A DNA stretch of 64,000 nt from the NCBI RefSeq assembly GCF_036669915.1, contig NC_089315.1, forward strand, positions 27,637,131 to 27,701,130, read 5' to 3'. Below, piece after piece: positions 23,201 to 34,037 of this stretch; position 1 is the first letter of the stretch; each line of letters starts with the position of its first letter. The notes beneath the pieces were generated by a model. The model was not told where the DNA came from. It saw only the letters and a list, made by a program, of their open reading frames with translations, and ran no database searches. Position numbers and translations under genes: made by a program. The stretch comes from Pocillopora verrucosa. Lineage: Eukaryota; Cnidaria; Anthozoa; Scleractinia; Pocilloporidae.

Positions 23201-23266
23201 CAGAGCAATATATTATCATGCGCCCTTCGTAGGTTCTTTGTTTTTTACATCGATTCCTACTAAATC

Positions 23267-25283
23267 ATGGAGTCACGAACAGCTTCTTCTGGAGACAGAA
23301 GATCTTTTCCATATCCGTTCAGCCTGATGAAATACCAATATCCTCAAGTCTTTAAGAGCTTTATAGTTCAACTTGTAAAGTCTTTGAGCAACGATGATCG
23401 CGCAGCTTTTAGCTTTTTATGTTTAGGTAATATTCCTGATTCGATGTTAGATGGCGAAATGACTACTGATGCTGAGTTATATAAGTTAATCAAGTCTCTT
23501 CTAAATGCTCAGGAATTATCTTCCACCAATATGTCACTGTTAAAGTATATCCTTAAAGATATAGGCCGCGCTGATTTGTTGCGAGAGCTGGAAAAAGTGG
23601 AATTACAAATCTCAACTGGAGTTCTTTTGGAAAATTACGTGAGGTTTAAATCTGTCTATGGCTTCCGCCGTGACACTGAGACGAAGCCTCCTGATAACCT
23701 CAGCGATGTTCTGGAACATTTACTTACCACCAAACAAAACAACCAGGAGATGATATGGCAACTTCTTGAACAGCTAAGGCAAATTAGTGACTGTCATCAG
23801 ATACTACACGCGTTCATTCGTAAAACTCAGCCGTCTTGGTCGGTGTTTACAGTCTTATTGGTTGTCATTTGTGAGTTATATGCTGCTTGTACCCCAAATT
23901 CAAGAGATGTGGAGGTTTTAGAAGCTGGTTATTATGTGTGTTGGTTCACCGAAACCGAGACATGCAAGTTATTATCAGATTGGATTATTACAAATGGTGG
24001 TTTGGTGAGTAAGCTGAACTTACATATTGCATACCCTGAATATATAAATAAGTCCTCCAAATATCGAATTTAGATTTCCGCAACGTTACCTGATTGGCGC
24101 AGAAAGTACACGTTTGCAAAGAGCGAATGCAAAATATAAAAATTACAATTGGGATAGTCATGTGTCTAAGACCTAAGTCACATTCTTCTGCAACAGAAAC
24201 GACAACCATAGGAAAACATCGCGTCGATGTTTTGATGATTATTCGAACCATTTTTCACAGTTGCAATTCAGCAGGAATTGACTTTTATTTCAAAGAAGTG
24301 GTGATTTGCGAATAGTAACCACGATCTATAGTTTTCTTTAAAAACCATAGCTGTTTTTAAAGACGAGCGTTTCATAAAATACCGACCTTCCGTAAAGTCA
24401 AACATTTTCAGGCGTCATGCTTGAGGTTCAACAACAAATACTCTGATTGTTCACAATACTAGTTGTTTTCATTTGTCTTACATCTTCACTGTTTTCCAGC
24501 CATGTTGTCCCTATATATTCCGTTGGTTGATAACTCCCAGAAAGTGAAACATAAGTTAGTGAGTGAAAGAATGTTTTAAAGAAGTGAAACATCACGTATA
24601 ACGCGAAGAGAAAAACAATCGCTCGATGAGTAAATGTAAATTTAGGCTTGTTCGACAATTCTAGAAAGCTGTTCAAGCGGAGAAGAATTCACTGGTTGAT
24701 CCAATGTATTCAATGACCCATCTGAATAAAAAACAAACAGATCTTAAGTGTCTAGAGATGAATTTTCATTTCTTATAGAAGGTGCCATCAAATATTGCTC
24801 ACAATTCAAACTCCTCTCTAAGGGGTGAGACTTTAAGGTCGCATACCCTGTTGCATAATCAGCAATTCATTTGAGCTATCATTAATCCTATTCATTCCGT
24901 CATTCACGTCTTGTCACTTTCTGTCGCAATATAAATACTTGTTGATAAGTGTATATTGTCCCAACCGTAATATATGCAGAAATGCTACCAAATACATAAA
25001 CTCGTGAGTTTAGTTCTAGATAGGATTATTACTTTGATTAGTGTGTGTACGAATGAAAAACTTTTTGCAGAACCGAGTTGTTAACACACCCTTAATTAGC
25101 AGCTGGTCAATTTAAAATCACCGAAAGCTAATGGTATATTGTCTTTAATTTGTTTGCCAGAAAACATACAAAGAATTCGTGAAGGAGAAGAAAGGAGCAG
25201 CCATTAGTGAATCTGTGTTATTCGCCATGAAAGAATCTGTTGGTGAAAATATCAAGCTACTCAGAAAACGGGTCGATATATAA
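23267..25283 (+). CDS. DED + Bcl-2-like fusion protein, family B (B3)
   Basis: Exons 23267-24004 and 25161-25283; donor GTGAGT, acceptor TTTGCCAG, phase 0; 286 aa. DED: VKSLSNDDRAAFSFLCLG and signature GRADL. Then a BH4-like helix LQISTGVLLENYVRFK, BH1 as SWSVFTVLLVVICELYAA, and BH2 as DWIITNGGL continued by KTYKEFVKEKKG; the BH2 tryptophan is Leu. The tail is charged, with no membrane anchor. Head-to-head partner of A5. Downstream come a 103-base tandem duplication and the 149-base 3' element. Intact. Confidence 0.9.
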
Positions 25284-25298
25284 TCTAATTTTTAAATC

Positions 25299-25504
25299 AA
25301 GAGACTGTTTTATAAATATATCTTATACGATTCAAAGGTGTCTCACAATACTTTTGACTTTCCTGTGACAATGCAGGAAGTTCTTAAATATTGTGAAAAT
25401 TAAGAGACTGTTTTATAAATATATCTTATACGATTCAAAGGTGTCTCGCAATACTTTTGACTTTCCTGTGACAATGCAGGAAGTTCTTAAATATTGTGAG
25501 AAAC
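25299..25504. repeat. 103-bp tandem duplication, two copies
   Basis: Two nearly identical copies starting AAGAGACTGTTTTATAAATA, right after the B3 stop; probably in its 3' UTR. Confidence 0.95.
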
Positions 25505-25515
25505 CAATACACACA

Positions 25516-25664
25516 CCCCTCTTACAGACTGCCACCTTGCCGTGGTGGAGGGGCTTGTGCGTTTCAATGATCCTGAGAACTCAGCCGGCGGAGGCATGTG
25601 AGCCTCTGGCAGGTACAACCAAGCCGGAAAGATCAAAGGAGAGAAACCAGACTAAGAGGCAGTC
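25516..25664 (+). repeat. Structured 149-bp element downstream of B3
   Basis: Same length and orientation as the element after B1, with only a few base differences; complementary ends GACTGCC (25527-25533) and GGCAGTC (25658-25664). It lies 233 bases past the B3 stop, or about 130 if the tandem duplication is discounted. Confidence 0.8.
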
Positions 25665-26363
25665 AGCGTTTGTAGTCATGCGAGAATTAGTTATTTTCGA
25701 TGCGACACTAAGCTTTTTTAGTCTTTAATCGCTGTCTTTGTGCTTGTGAATAAAACGCAACGTGGCAAAAAATGCCGTTAAAGATCATTTCTTTTTTCAA
25801 TGGTTTCTCTAGGCCTTCTTTTTTCAATGATTTCTTTTTTTGAATAGCTTCTCTGGGCCTTCTTTTTTCAATAGTTTCTCTGGACCTTCTTTTATTAGTG
25901 ATTTCTCCAAAAAAGGAGAAATACAAAATGTGTAAATAGTGTTTTTGTAAAAAAGTGTTGAACAATGTTGAATATGTAAAAATGTAAAATACCCACCCAG
26001 ATATGTAAAAATGTAAAAAGATAATAAAATAATATTACATTATGTGTTTGATATTTGAGTTCTGCCAATCGAGTACATCGATCATCATAATTTCATTATT
26101 CAGGAGTCTGAATTAGCATTTCCCTGAATTTCGCAGGAACCTGGGAACTTTCTGTAATACAATCCTAAACAAGTCGCAGGGAATTTTAATTTTCCTTTAC
26201 TCCAGTTCCGCGTTCATTCGAGGGGTCCTTATTACAAAAATTTAATAATTTTAATTTATCCTAAATGGAAATTCCTGTGCTCTCGAAACGTCGGAAAGTG
26301 TCGGGGAGGTTCTGTTAGGTTATACGAGAAGATTTTGATCCTGACAGTGGGCGAAAGTGTATA
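25665..26363. other. Intergenic region between B3 and B4
   Basis: Contains a short repeated CTTCTTTTTTCAATGRTTTC motif (about 25790-25890) and AT-rich DNA; no gene recognised. Confidence 0.5.
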
Positions 26364-26391
26364 TTACGTAATTGTTAAGTGCCCGTAAGTT
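26364..26391 (+). promoter_or_regulatory. B4 promoter motif (decayed)
   Basis: TTACGTAATTG then AAGTGCCCGTAAGTT, equivalent to the B3 motif but changed in its second half; 66-93 bases before the ATG. Confidence 0.5.
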
Positions 26392-26456
26392 CAGAGCAAT
26401 GCATCGTCATGCACTCTCTGTTTAGATGGTTCCGTGTTGACCGAATAATATCAACC

Positions 26457-27173
26457 ATGGCTTTATCAGCAATCACCTCGCGCCATAAAGAAGATCCGTT
26501 TAGTTTGATGAAATATCAACACCCTCCTTCTTTTAGGGCGTTTTTAATTGAAATGGTAAAATCTTTTAATATTAATGATCGTGCAGCAGTTAGTTCCTGG
26601 TGCCGCAGTTTAATTCTTGACTCTAAGTTAGATGGCAAAATGGCTACTGATGCTGAAATGTTTACTTTAATCACGAATCTACAGTATGCAGAAGAATTAT
26701 CATTTATTAATCTGTCGATCATGAAATACTCCCTCACAAGTATAAATCATTTTGAATTATTGCAAGAATGTTTGAAATTACGAATCACAGTTGCTATCAT
26801 CATCGAATGTTAATTTAAATCTAAATACGTCGGCGGTTTCCGCCAGGGAACTTGTGCGATGCTTGCTGATGATAACATTAACATTGCAGAATACTTACTG
26901 TCGACTAGAGAAAATAATCAAGATAAGTTTAATGAAGAAATTGAAAATTTAAAGCAAGACAGTGACATTCATAATTTTATAAATCGCTTTAAACCGTACA
27001 AGGGTTCCCAACTATCATGGCCAGTGGTTACCTCACACCTAATGATTATTGGTGAGCTTAACGTTTCGGATACTACAAACACAAGTTGCGAGGATGGTTA
27101 TTACGTGTATTAGTTTTCGAAGACCAAGACGTGCAACTTAATCTCAGCTTGGATGTTTGAAAATGGCGGTTTG
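26457..27173 (+). pseudogene. Family B DED + Bcl-2-like gene with two stops (B4)
   Basis: One frame from the ATG at 26457 to the donor GTAAGT after NGGL at 27173, broken by TAA at 26811-26813 and TAG at 27111-27113, with no frameshift. DED part: VKSFNINDRAAVSSWCRS; the signature has decayed to NHFEL. BH1 as LSWPVVTSHLMIIGELN and BH2 as AWMFENGGL remain. Closest to B3 and B5. A possible second exon at 28087-28207 (after TTAATCAG, encoding KNTIFKFVSNW and then a hydrophobic segment) is uncertain. Confidence 0.85.
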
Positions 27174-28086
27174 GTAAGTAAATTGAGACCACCAACAACA
27201 TATGTATGAAGTAAGCAACTCCTTATATAAATAGTATATCGTTAGCAGATCGACCTCACCATCAGCCAAGAGAATAAACTTTGATTAATGGAATGCGAAA
27301 CAGACAAACCCAAACTGCGATACTCATAACTATTAGACCTTACAAAGGAGTATTTACGTATGAAGAAAGGCAATAAACATCGGAAGATATCGCAACAATG
27401 TTACAATTATTATTCGTAATTCAATGTACACACGTTACAATTCAGTGCTATTTAGGATGACTGACAACAGATATATTGGTAACTGACGTTTTTTATTTTT
27501 TTTAACATTTGCAATGTATCATCTTGTCCAAAGCGGTTTGTAAAGATAATTTGTATATGTTATTATATGCCCGGTTGCAGAGTCAAAAATTCTGTAGCTG
27601 TGACACGCCAGTAATTACACGGGCTTCTCAAATTAAAACTTCTGTTCTGATTAATTCAATCTTCCCTTTTCAATCCTTAGTTTCAATATCTTCAAACAGT
27701 TAGAAAAGTCTAGTGGTGCGATTGACATAACTGTGTGACGGTGTAAAAAGCCTAGATTAGTAAGACGATCGTTGAGGCGCGAAGAGAAAGTGAAATGATA
27801 AATTTGTGTTAATGTTTGATGATTCTAGAAAGCCGTTCGGGAAGATTAAATCACAATTCTAATTCAATTTCTTTGGTGAGTCCTGATCGAAGGTCATCAG
27901 AGTGAAAAGTTTGATCTCTCTTCTTAAAGTCTAGAACGCAGAACTGTTTAAAATTTCGCACCATTTTTATTACTCCCCTGGTTTGTCAGTTGGTAAGCAG
28001 AAGTTTGTTGTATCGATTTTACTTTGTTTACTTTGCGAATTAATGCTGAAATATTTTTTGTTTTGTTTCCAGGAAACTATTAATCA

Positions 28087-28207
28087 GAAGAATACAATCT
28101 TTAAATTTGTTTCAAATTGGACGAAATTAGTTGCTTTTAGATTTGCTATGATATCAGTCATCATAATATCAATCATAATCTATTTTTATTACATAAATCA
28201 TTATTGA
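28087..28207 (+). other. Possible B4 exon 2 with a membrane-anchor-like tail
   Basis: After the acceptor-like TTAATCAG the frame encodes KNTIFKFVSNW, loosely like KTFKKFV of B1, then a strongly hydrophobic stretch AMISVIIISIIIYFYY and a stop at 28205-28207. No other gene of the cluster has a membrane tail, and the region is very AT-rich, so this may be chance. Confidence 0.25.
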
Positions 28208-30004
28208 ATCAATCATTTTTAATCGTTATTACATTAAATCATTGTAATTTTAACGAAGTTATATCTTTATGGCGCCAATCACTAAATATGAAGTTTAATA
28301 AGTCAAAAATAAAATCCTATCCAAGAGGAATAGCTCGGAATCTTGCCCCATGATCCTGTACTGGTTCACTGAGTAACTTTTAAGTCAGTATTTAAGTATC
28401 ATATCGATTGTGATGCAAATGATTATTTCGGCATGTGATAAAGTAAAGTGTGTTAACCCTTCAACTCCCAGATAAAATTTTTGATATTCCTTACTGTCAA
28501 CCATGCAATTCTTATAATGTTAGTTCAGAGAATTTAGTATTGGATCAACTAACTATCCCCAAATTGATCTTTTTTTCTATTCTCGTCACTTATCTGGTTG
28601 ATATTGTATTGATATTGTAAGGAGAAATTTTGTCTTGGTCACTAACGGGAGTTAAAGAGTCAAGTTACAGTATGTTTCCATGAGTATTGTATGTCGGCCG
28701 GGTAGTTATTATACGTGTATATTAGGTATCAATATTATTTGTGTCAGTTAGGCTAGATTTACTTTAGCTTTGCAAGTTGTGTTAGCAATATTCTTATTGT
28801 AGTTGTAATTTGTGAGCACTGTATAAATAAATGCGAAAATAAAAAGCAAAAAAGAACTTTAAGTCAAAAGCAATCATGACACAAATAATTTATTTGATGT
28901 CAAGTGTCGAGTACCTTCTGGTTTTCACAGCTTTTCAACGGGTTACCCCTATTGCGTTGAAATGTCATTTCCGATGGGATTATACCCTATTACGCGAATT
29001 TTAGGGACATGTTACTTTCGCGAATTTGGCGTTTAAAGGACAATCATGAAATTGAGTCGAACAGTGAGCATTACGGACGATAGCGATTTTCAAGCTCCCC
29101 GTGCACACGCGGAGGGCATGGTTTCTAGTGAAAGGATGACGAAAAGAGGAGAACTGATGCTTTTAACTGACTGAAAGGGAACTTTCACCATCTATCTATT
29201 GATACTCAGACTTAAATATATTTTCGAGAAACTTGTTAATCACGTCTCGAAAAGCGTTCCTTTTCTCTGGAACATACGCTGTTTTTTCAAAAGGCGAAAT
29301 CTCAGTTTTGAGAGACATACGCATCTCAAACCGCATGTTCATGTTACTTGTTTTTTTTACTTGTTTTTTTTTTTCTAAGTTTGTAACATATGTCCACCGT
29401 TTTCTGCTCTATCCCAGTAATGAAAGCTTATCACCCCTCCCGAAAGTATTGTGAGATTTCATGAAAGATTAAGAACTAGGAGAGAATTACCATTTTTCAC
29501 ACTTTATTGAATCACAAAATTTTCTAAGTCACCACGTCTGACATGCTATTGACCCTATAACTATAAATAAATTCTAAACATGAGCAAGTTGACAATTGGC
29601 TTGTACATACAAAACAACAAAACGTTAAAATGATCAAGATACAATATTTTTAATGTTTTCACCTTGTCTTTACGATATTGGTCGCTCATCGAAGTTCGTA
29701 GTTTCTAGTTTTCCTTTCTTTTCATACTAATGGAAATATACTAGTCTGTTTTGTTTCACAAATCGAAAAAAATATTTTTTTCTTATTTTTTCCATCATTT
29801 CAGATCATGAAAATCTCCAGAGCTGGTTTAGCGAAACCGAATTTCGTTTTACACTCTCCTGTGTAAGGCCAATTGTCAACTTATAACATTAAAAATAACT
29901 ACATTACCAAAGAGAGCATCTATCATACCTTAAACTATTCATAAATCAAAAAAAATAATCAATTTTTTGTAACTTGAGCACCAATTTCTTACTTTACAGT
30001 CTAT

Positions 30005-30164
30005 GTGAATGAAATTGATCCTCGCAGTAATGTGCACTACTTAGGCAGTAGTGAAAATAAGACCTGAAAAAAATTCAGGCCTGTACGGGCCTGATTTTTT
30101 TTCAGGTCTTATTTTCACTACTGCCTAAGTAGTGCACATTACTGCGAGGATCAATTTCATTCAC
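30005..30164. repeat. Near-perfect 160-bp palindrome
   Basis: Left arm 30005-30080 begins GTGAATGAAATTGATCCTCG; right arm 30088-30164 ends with its reverse complement. Arms of about 76 bases differ by only one or two bases. The loop is less than 10 bases. Probably a foldback repeat/MITE remnant; could also form a long RNA hairpin if transcribed. Confidence 0.95.
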
Positions 30165-31464
30165 GTCTTTATCCGCAGTTCAAATATATGACTTTCATAT
30201 ATTCTTAACCATTTAACAGTCTATTATAACTTTCTCATCCAAGGCTACGCATATTCCATCACTCATATATCATATAACTGCTAAACGGCTATTACGACCA
30301 AATCACCGGAAACTTTTATATCTATCAATGATAAAAACGCAGAAGCTATTTCAATAAATCGCTATACTTCTCCTTAAAATCGTGATACTTCATCAGTATT
30401 CAATTTACTAGCCTTAAAGACATTTTGAAAGGTTTTTCTTTTTTTGTATTTTGAGGTCAGTTGACCTTTTCCGAATTGTACCACTGAAACATTGAATGAG
30501 TCCTAGTACAAATTCATTGTAAAAGAAACGTCAGCCAAATTTTGAACAGACGTCAGCTCAAATGTAAAAATATGAGCCGCTTTACAACACAATTGAGCAG
30601 CCATATTCATCTTCCACAGTATTTAACTTTAACTGTGTACTTAGTTACCATGTGACACATGGCCAAAAGGCCCATGGATCACACACAGGTTTGAAATGTA
30701 ATTAGTACGAGGTAAAACTCTCGCACTTGATTACAGACTTTGCAATCTGCCAAGTGGCAGAACGAGTCCGAGATTGAAGGTCGTCTTAACAACCACATCT
30801 CTTGACGAAAGGAAGTAGGCACAAATCACCATTTCCTTTTTATCTTACTTAGTTACCGTGTGACGCACCGGAAATGCTTTGTGGATCACACTGGTAAAAC
30901 ATTAAATCAGCACGGAATAAAAACACGCACTTGATTTCAGAGGTTACAATCCACCAAGTAGCTCTAAAGCTACAACAATAGGAGTGTAACGGCTGCAACT
31001 TGTAAAAGATTTGAGCTCATCTAATGAAACACATCTCTTGAGAAAGGAACTTATCCTTCTTATGTTGCGCAAAATTCACCTGTTCAGGTATGTGATATGA
31101 CAATCTTCGCCATCGAAAATTTAGTCAAATATCACGAACACAATGGTTGATTTCTGTAACATTACAATAGACCATTGATTCAGTTTTAGAGGCATCTGCC
31201 TTAAATTGCAACCATATTTTCTGGTTAGCATAAATGGTACATAATGTATACAAAGTGATTCATAATATCAGTTATGAATTCAAATGAGAGTTTTGGTAGT
31301 TGCTTGTTATCATTCAAGCTAACTGAACCTCTGAATAAGAAAAGTTTTTTCAATCACTATTGTGAGATATCTTCACTGACCTCATTAGGTTATCTATTGA
31401 GTCAGAAACAGTTTACCTTATAATAAGATACATGAAATAATTACTCAGGTAATTTAATGCAGAA

Positions 31465-31560
31465 GAGAGCAAAGAATTCAATTCAATTCAGTTCAATTCA
31501 ATTCAGTTCAATTCAATTCCATACAATTCAAAATTCAATTCAATTTATCCAATTCAATTT
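31465..31560. repeat. (TTCAA)n microsatellite
   Basis: Repeated AATTCAATTCAGTTCAATTC pattern, slightly degenerate. Confidence 0.9.
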
Positions 31561-32287
31561 TAATTAAATTCAGTGCAAAGAAGTAACAAACCGGACTGAA
31601 CAATTCCTTGAACTGTTTAGCCGGACTTTGAACTTTTTTGCGCCTTAAAGATGTGAATATATCATTGTATACTATTGTTTTGATCGTACGCAGTTGTTTT
31701 GACCAAACGAAATGATGCGCTTGATGCTTCTGCATAATTATGAGAAGCTATCTCGTATTTTTTCATCTTATTTTTTCTCGTGCAATTTGGAATAAATAGG
31801 CACTTGTAAATTTTGTTGGTCTTTGAAAAAATTTACTCATGCTTATTTATTCCAAATTGCACTCAAAATCATATGATTACGTGTATAAATGTACCTTTCT
31901 ACGAAATAGGCTCTAAGCTACTTCATAAGCAATAAAAGCTGAACGAATCTTGTGACATGATTTCGGTAAATTTGAATTAAATTTATACTCCTCATAAACT
32001 AGATTTAGGCTCAGAATGATCGATAAATTCTCAAGTTACCCTTAATAAAAATTTGTAAAAATTAACTACGCTTTAAATTTTGAGAAAACAAGAAAAATCT
32101 CTATAAACAACATCTTCTCGCAATGAGTTTGCTTTACCTAGATTCAAATATTAAATTTCGAATTCTAATTAAATTTTTCCCTCTTTTGCCCCTGACTTAC
32201 TTAGTTACACTATTATCAAAATCTTACCCAATTATATCATGTAATTAAATCAAAGAATCTACTTATCGGTTATGGGGTCTACGCTTT

Positions 32288-33911
32288 TTAGTAACCAAAG
32301 AAAACCTCCTTCATCTTGCGTACCAGGTCGGTCAACACCGACTGCCATGACGAGTCAGGTGCTGGCTCTGCGACAGGCTCGCAGAAATAACCATTATGTC
32401 GTTCTCCAACAAATCGGCAAAATTTTTTCTACCATAGGAAAGATAAAAGCTAATTAAATTCCTCTTCCGTGCGATTCCACACAAATCATAAAGTATAGAA
32501 TTATCTCCGAGTTCAGTTCTCGAATTCAATCTAATTTGTGTTATGAATTGGTAACGCGAACTGCCGAAATTATAGCCGCCTTGCTTCTCAAGATATTGTT
32601 GTATTATTGTTTTAGAAATGCTCCCAAGAATCAAACATTTCCGGTATCCTTATTTTGAGCTCGACTACGAGTTCCGGACAAGTTACTAAGAGAATAGTAA
32701 ACCGCCGTACTATTTTAGAACAGATAATAAAATTTCCCACCCTCGTGACTTCACTAATCAACTCGCCCCGTATTCTAGCGACTCCAAAGCTTCCGAGCGC
32801 ACGTAAGAAAACAAACAACACGGCGAAAAACACGTAGAAACCGAAAAGTTCGTTTCCGGTTTCTAACTAAAAATCCATGAAATGCGAATTCCGTCTTGCA
32901 AGGACGATTTAAAACGAGCAGCATTGAACATTAGGTAATTAGAGTCGGCCATGAATGTTTATGTTTCATTTAGAAGCGTTGAATGGAATGACCGGCTGAT
33001 TAATTAAGAAAAATTAATGAATAACGAGTTTTGTAGGTTTCTTAGTTGGCTTTGCGAGATAATAGTCGTTAATTCCATCCAACAGCTCTAGTTTTAAAAA
33101 TGTCTCCTTTTTTCAAAGTTCAGTTCAGTTTCAGTCATGATGATCCTGTTCCGCTTTCGATTTCACTATGACGCTGAAATATTAATTAGAATAACTCACT
33201 ATCAGAGACAAAAACAGCGAATAACACTGAACATGAAAATCCACTCACCCAACTGTCATAGTCGGCTACCTTCTTCTTTAAGTGGTCAGCCAGCTCGATG
33301 GCGACTTCCAATGCATACTTCTCTTGTTTTTGGTTCTCATCAAACATCAGCAAGACAATTTCGGCTGCAATGGCGACGAGCAACGCAAAGGTGTTCGGCT
33401 TGGTTTCATCGGCATTAGGCAAGGCTTTCTTACAGATGACGTCCAAAACGCCAGACGCTTTTTGTTGGGATTTAAGGATAGCCTTGATCAGTCCTTGGGC
33501 CGGTAAACAAACTCCATCTTGGACATGGTTCACCATTTCCGCTAGATGGAGTCCCACACTGGCGGTCGACGAAGTCATGGACGATTGAGAATCCTGCCTT
33601 TTCAAAACGTAGATCACCAGTTCTCTTGTCAACTCAAATGCAGTCAGCTTAGCTACAAGTTTTTGCCTGTTTATTGCGCCAAGGAACTCGGTCAGGAAGT
33701 CAAGTTTCTCCCAGGAAATTACGTTTGCTTTTTCCAAGCGATCAAAAATTTGAACGCCAACGGAGAAATTACTCGACGAGCCCTTCTGAATGTGGTCTTT
33801 ACAGTAAAACAAGAGCTCTTCCCTTTCCTCTTCAGTCAGATCTTGAGAAATCTTGACAAGTACAATTCGGTACCGACGCTTTAGCTCCTTTAACATAGGT
33901 AATAATAACAT
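32288..33911 (-). CDS. DED + Bcl-2-like fusion protein, family A, diverged (A7)
   Basis: Exons 33911-33249 and 32428-32288; donor GTGAGT, acceptor ATGGTAG, phase 0. The ATG at 33896 (MLKELKRRYR) aligns best with the starts of A5 and A8 and gives 262 aa; the upstream ATG at 33911 adds five residues. DED: LTEEEREELLFYCKDHI; the signature is NRQKL, lacking the Asp. Later come TFALLVAIAAEIVLLM as BH1 and DYDSW continued by KKFCRFVGERHN as BH2. Codon use is less AT-rich than in its neighbours. A CArG box and TATA box lie upstream. Its 3' region was copied to 41.8-42.2 kb. No membrane anchor. The most diverged intact member. Confidence 0.83.
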
Positions 33912-33998
33912 AGACTTAAAAATTGTGAAAATTTTGTCCTAAAAGTCTCCCTCTATGAAAGATGAATATGGCGGCTAAAAAAGACAATACCAGCTCCC

Positions 33999-34037
33999 TA
34001 TTTATATCAGAAACAGACGTAACATTGCCATATTAGG
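33999..34037 (-). promoter_or_regulatory. A7 promoter: CArG box and TATA box
   Basis: CCTAATATGG at 34037-34028 and TATAAATA at 34006-33999 on the minus strand. Confidence 0.65.

Larger units (their letters stand above)
27174..32287. other. Long gene-poor region between B4 and A7
   Basis: About 5 kb without a convincing gene. Holds a possible B4 exon near 28087-28207, a near-perfect 160-base palindrome at 30005-30164, two diverged copies of a CTTAGTTACCRTGTGAC segment (about 30640-30790 and 30845-30970), a TTCAA pentanucleotide array (31465-31560), and a 3' part that is duplicated at 41.8-42.2 kb. Confidence 0.5.
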
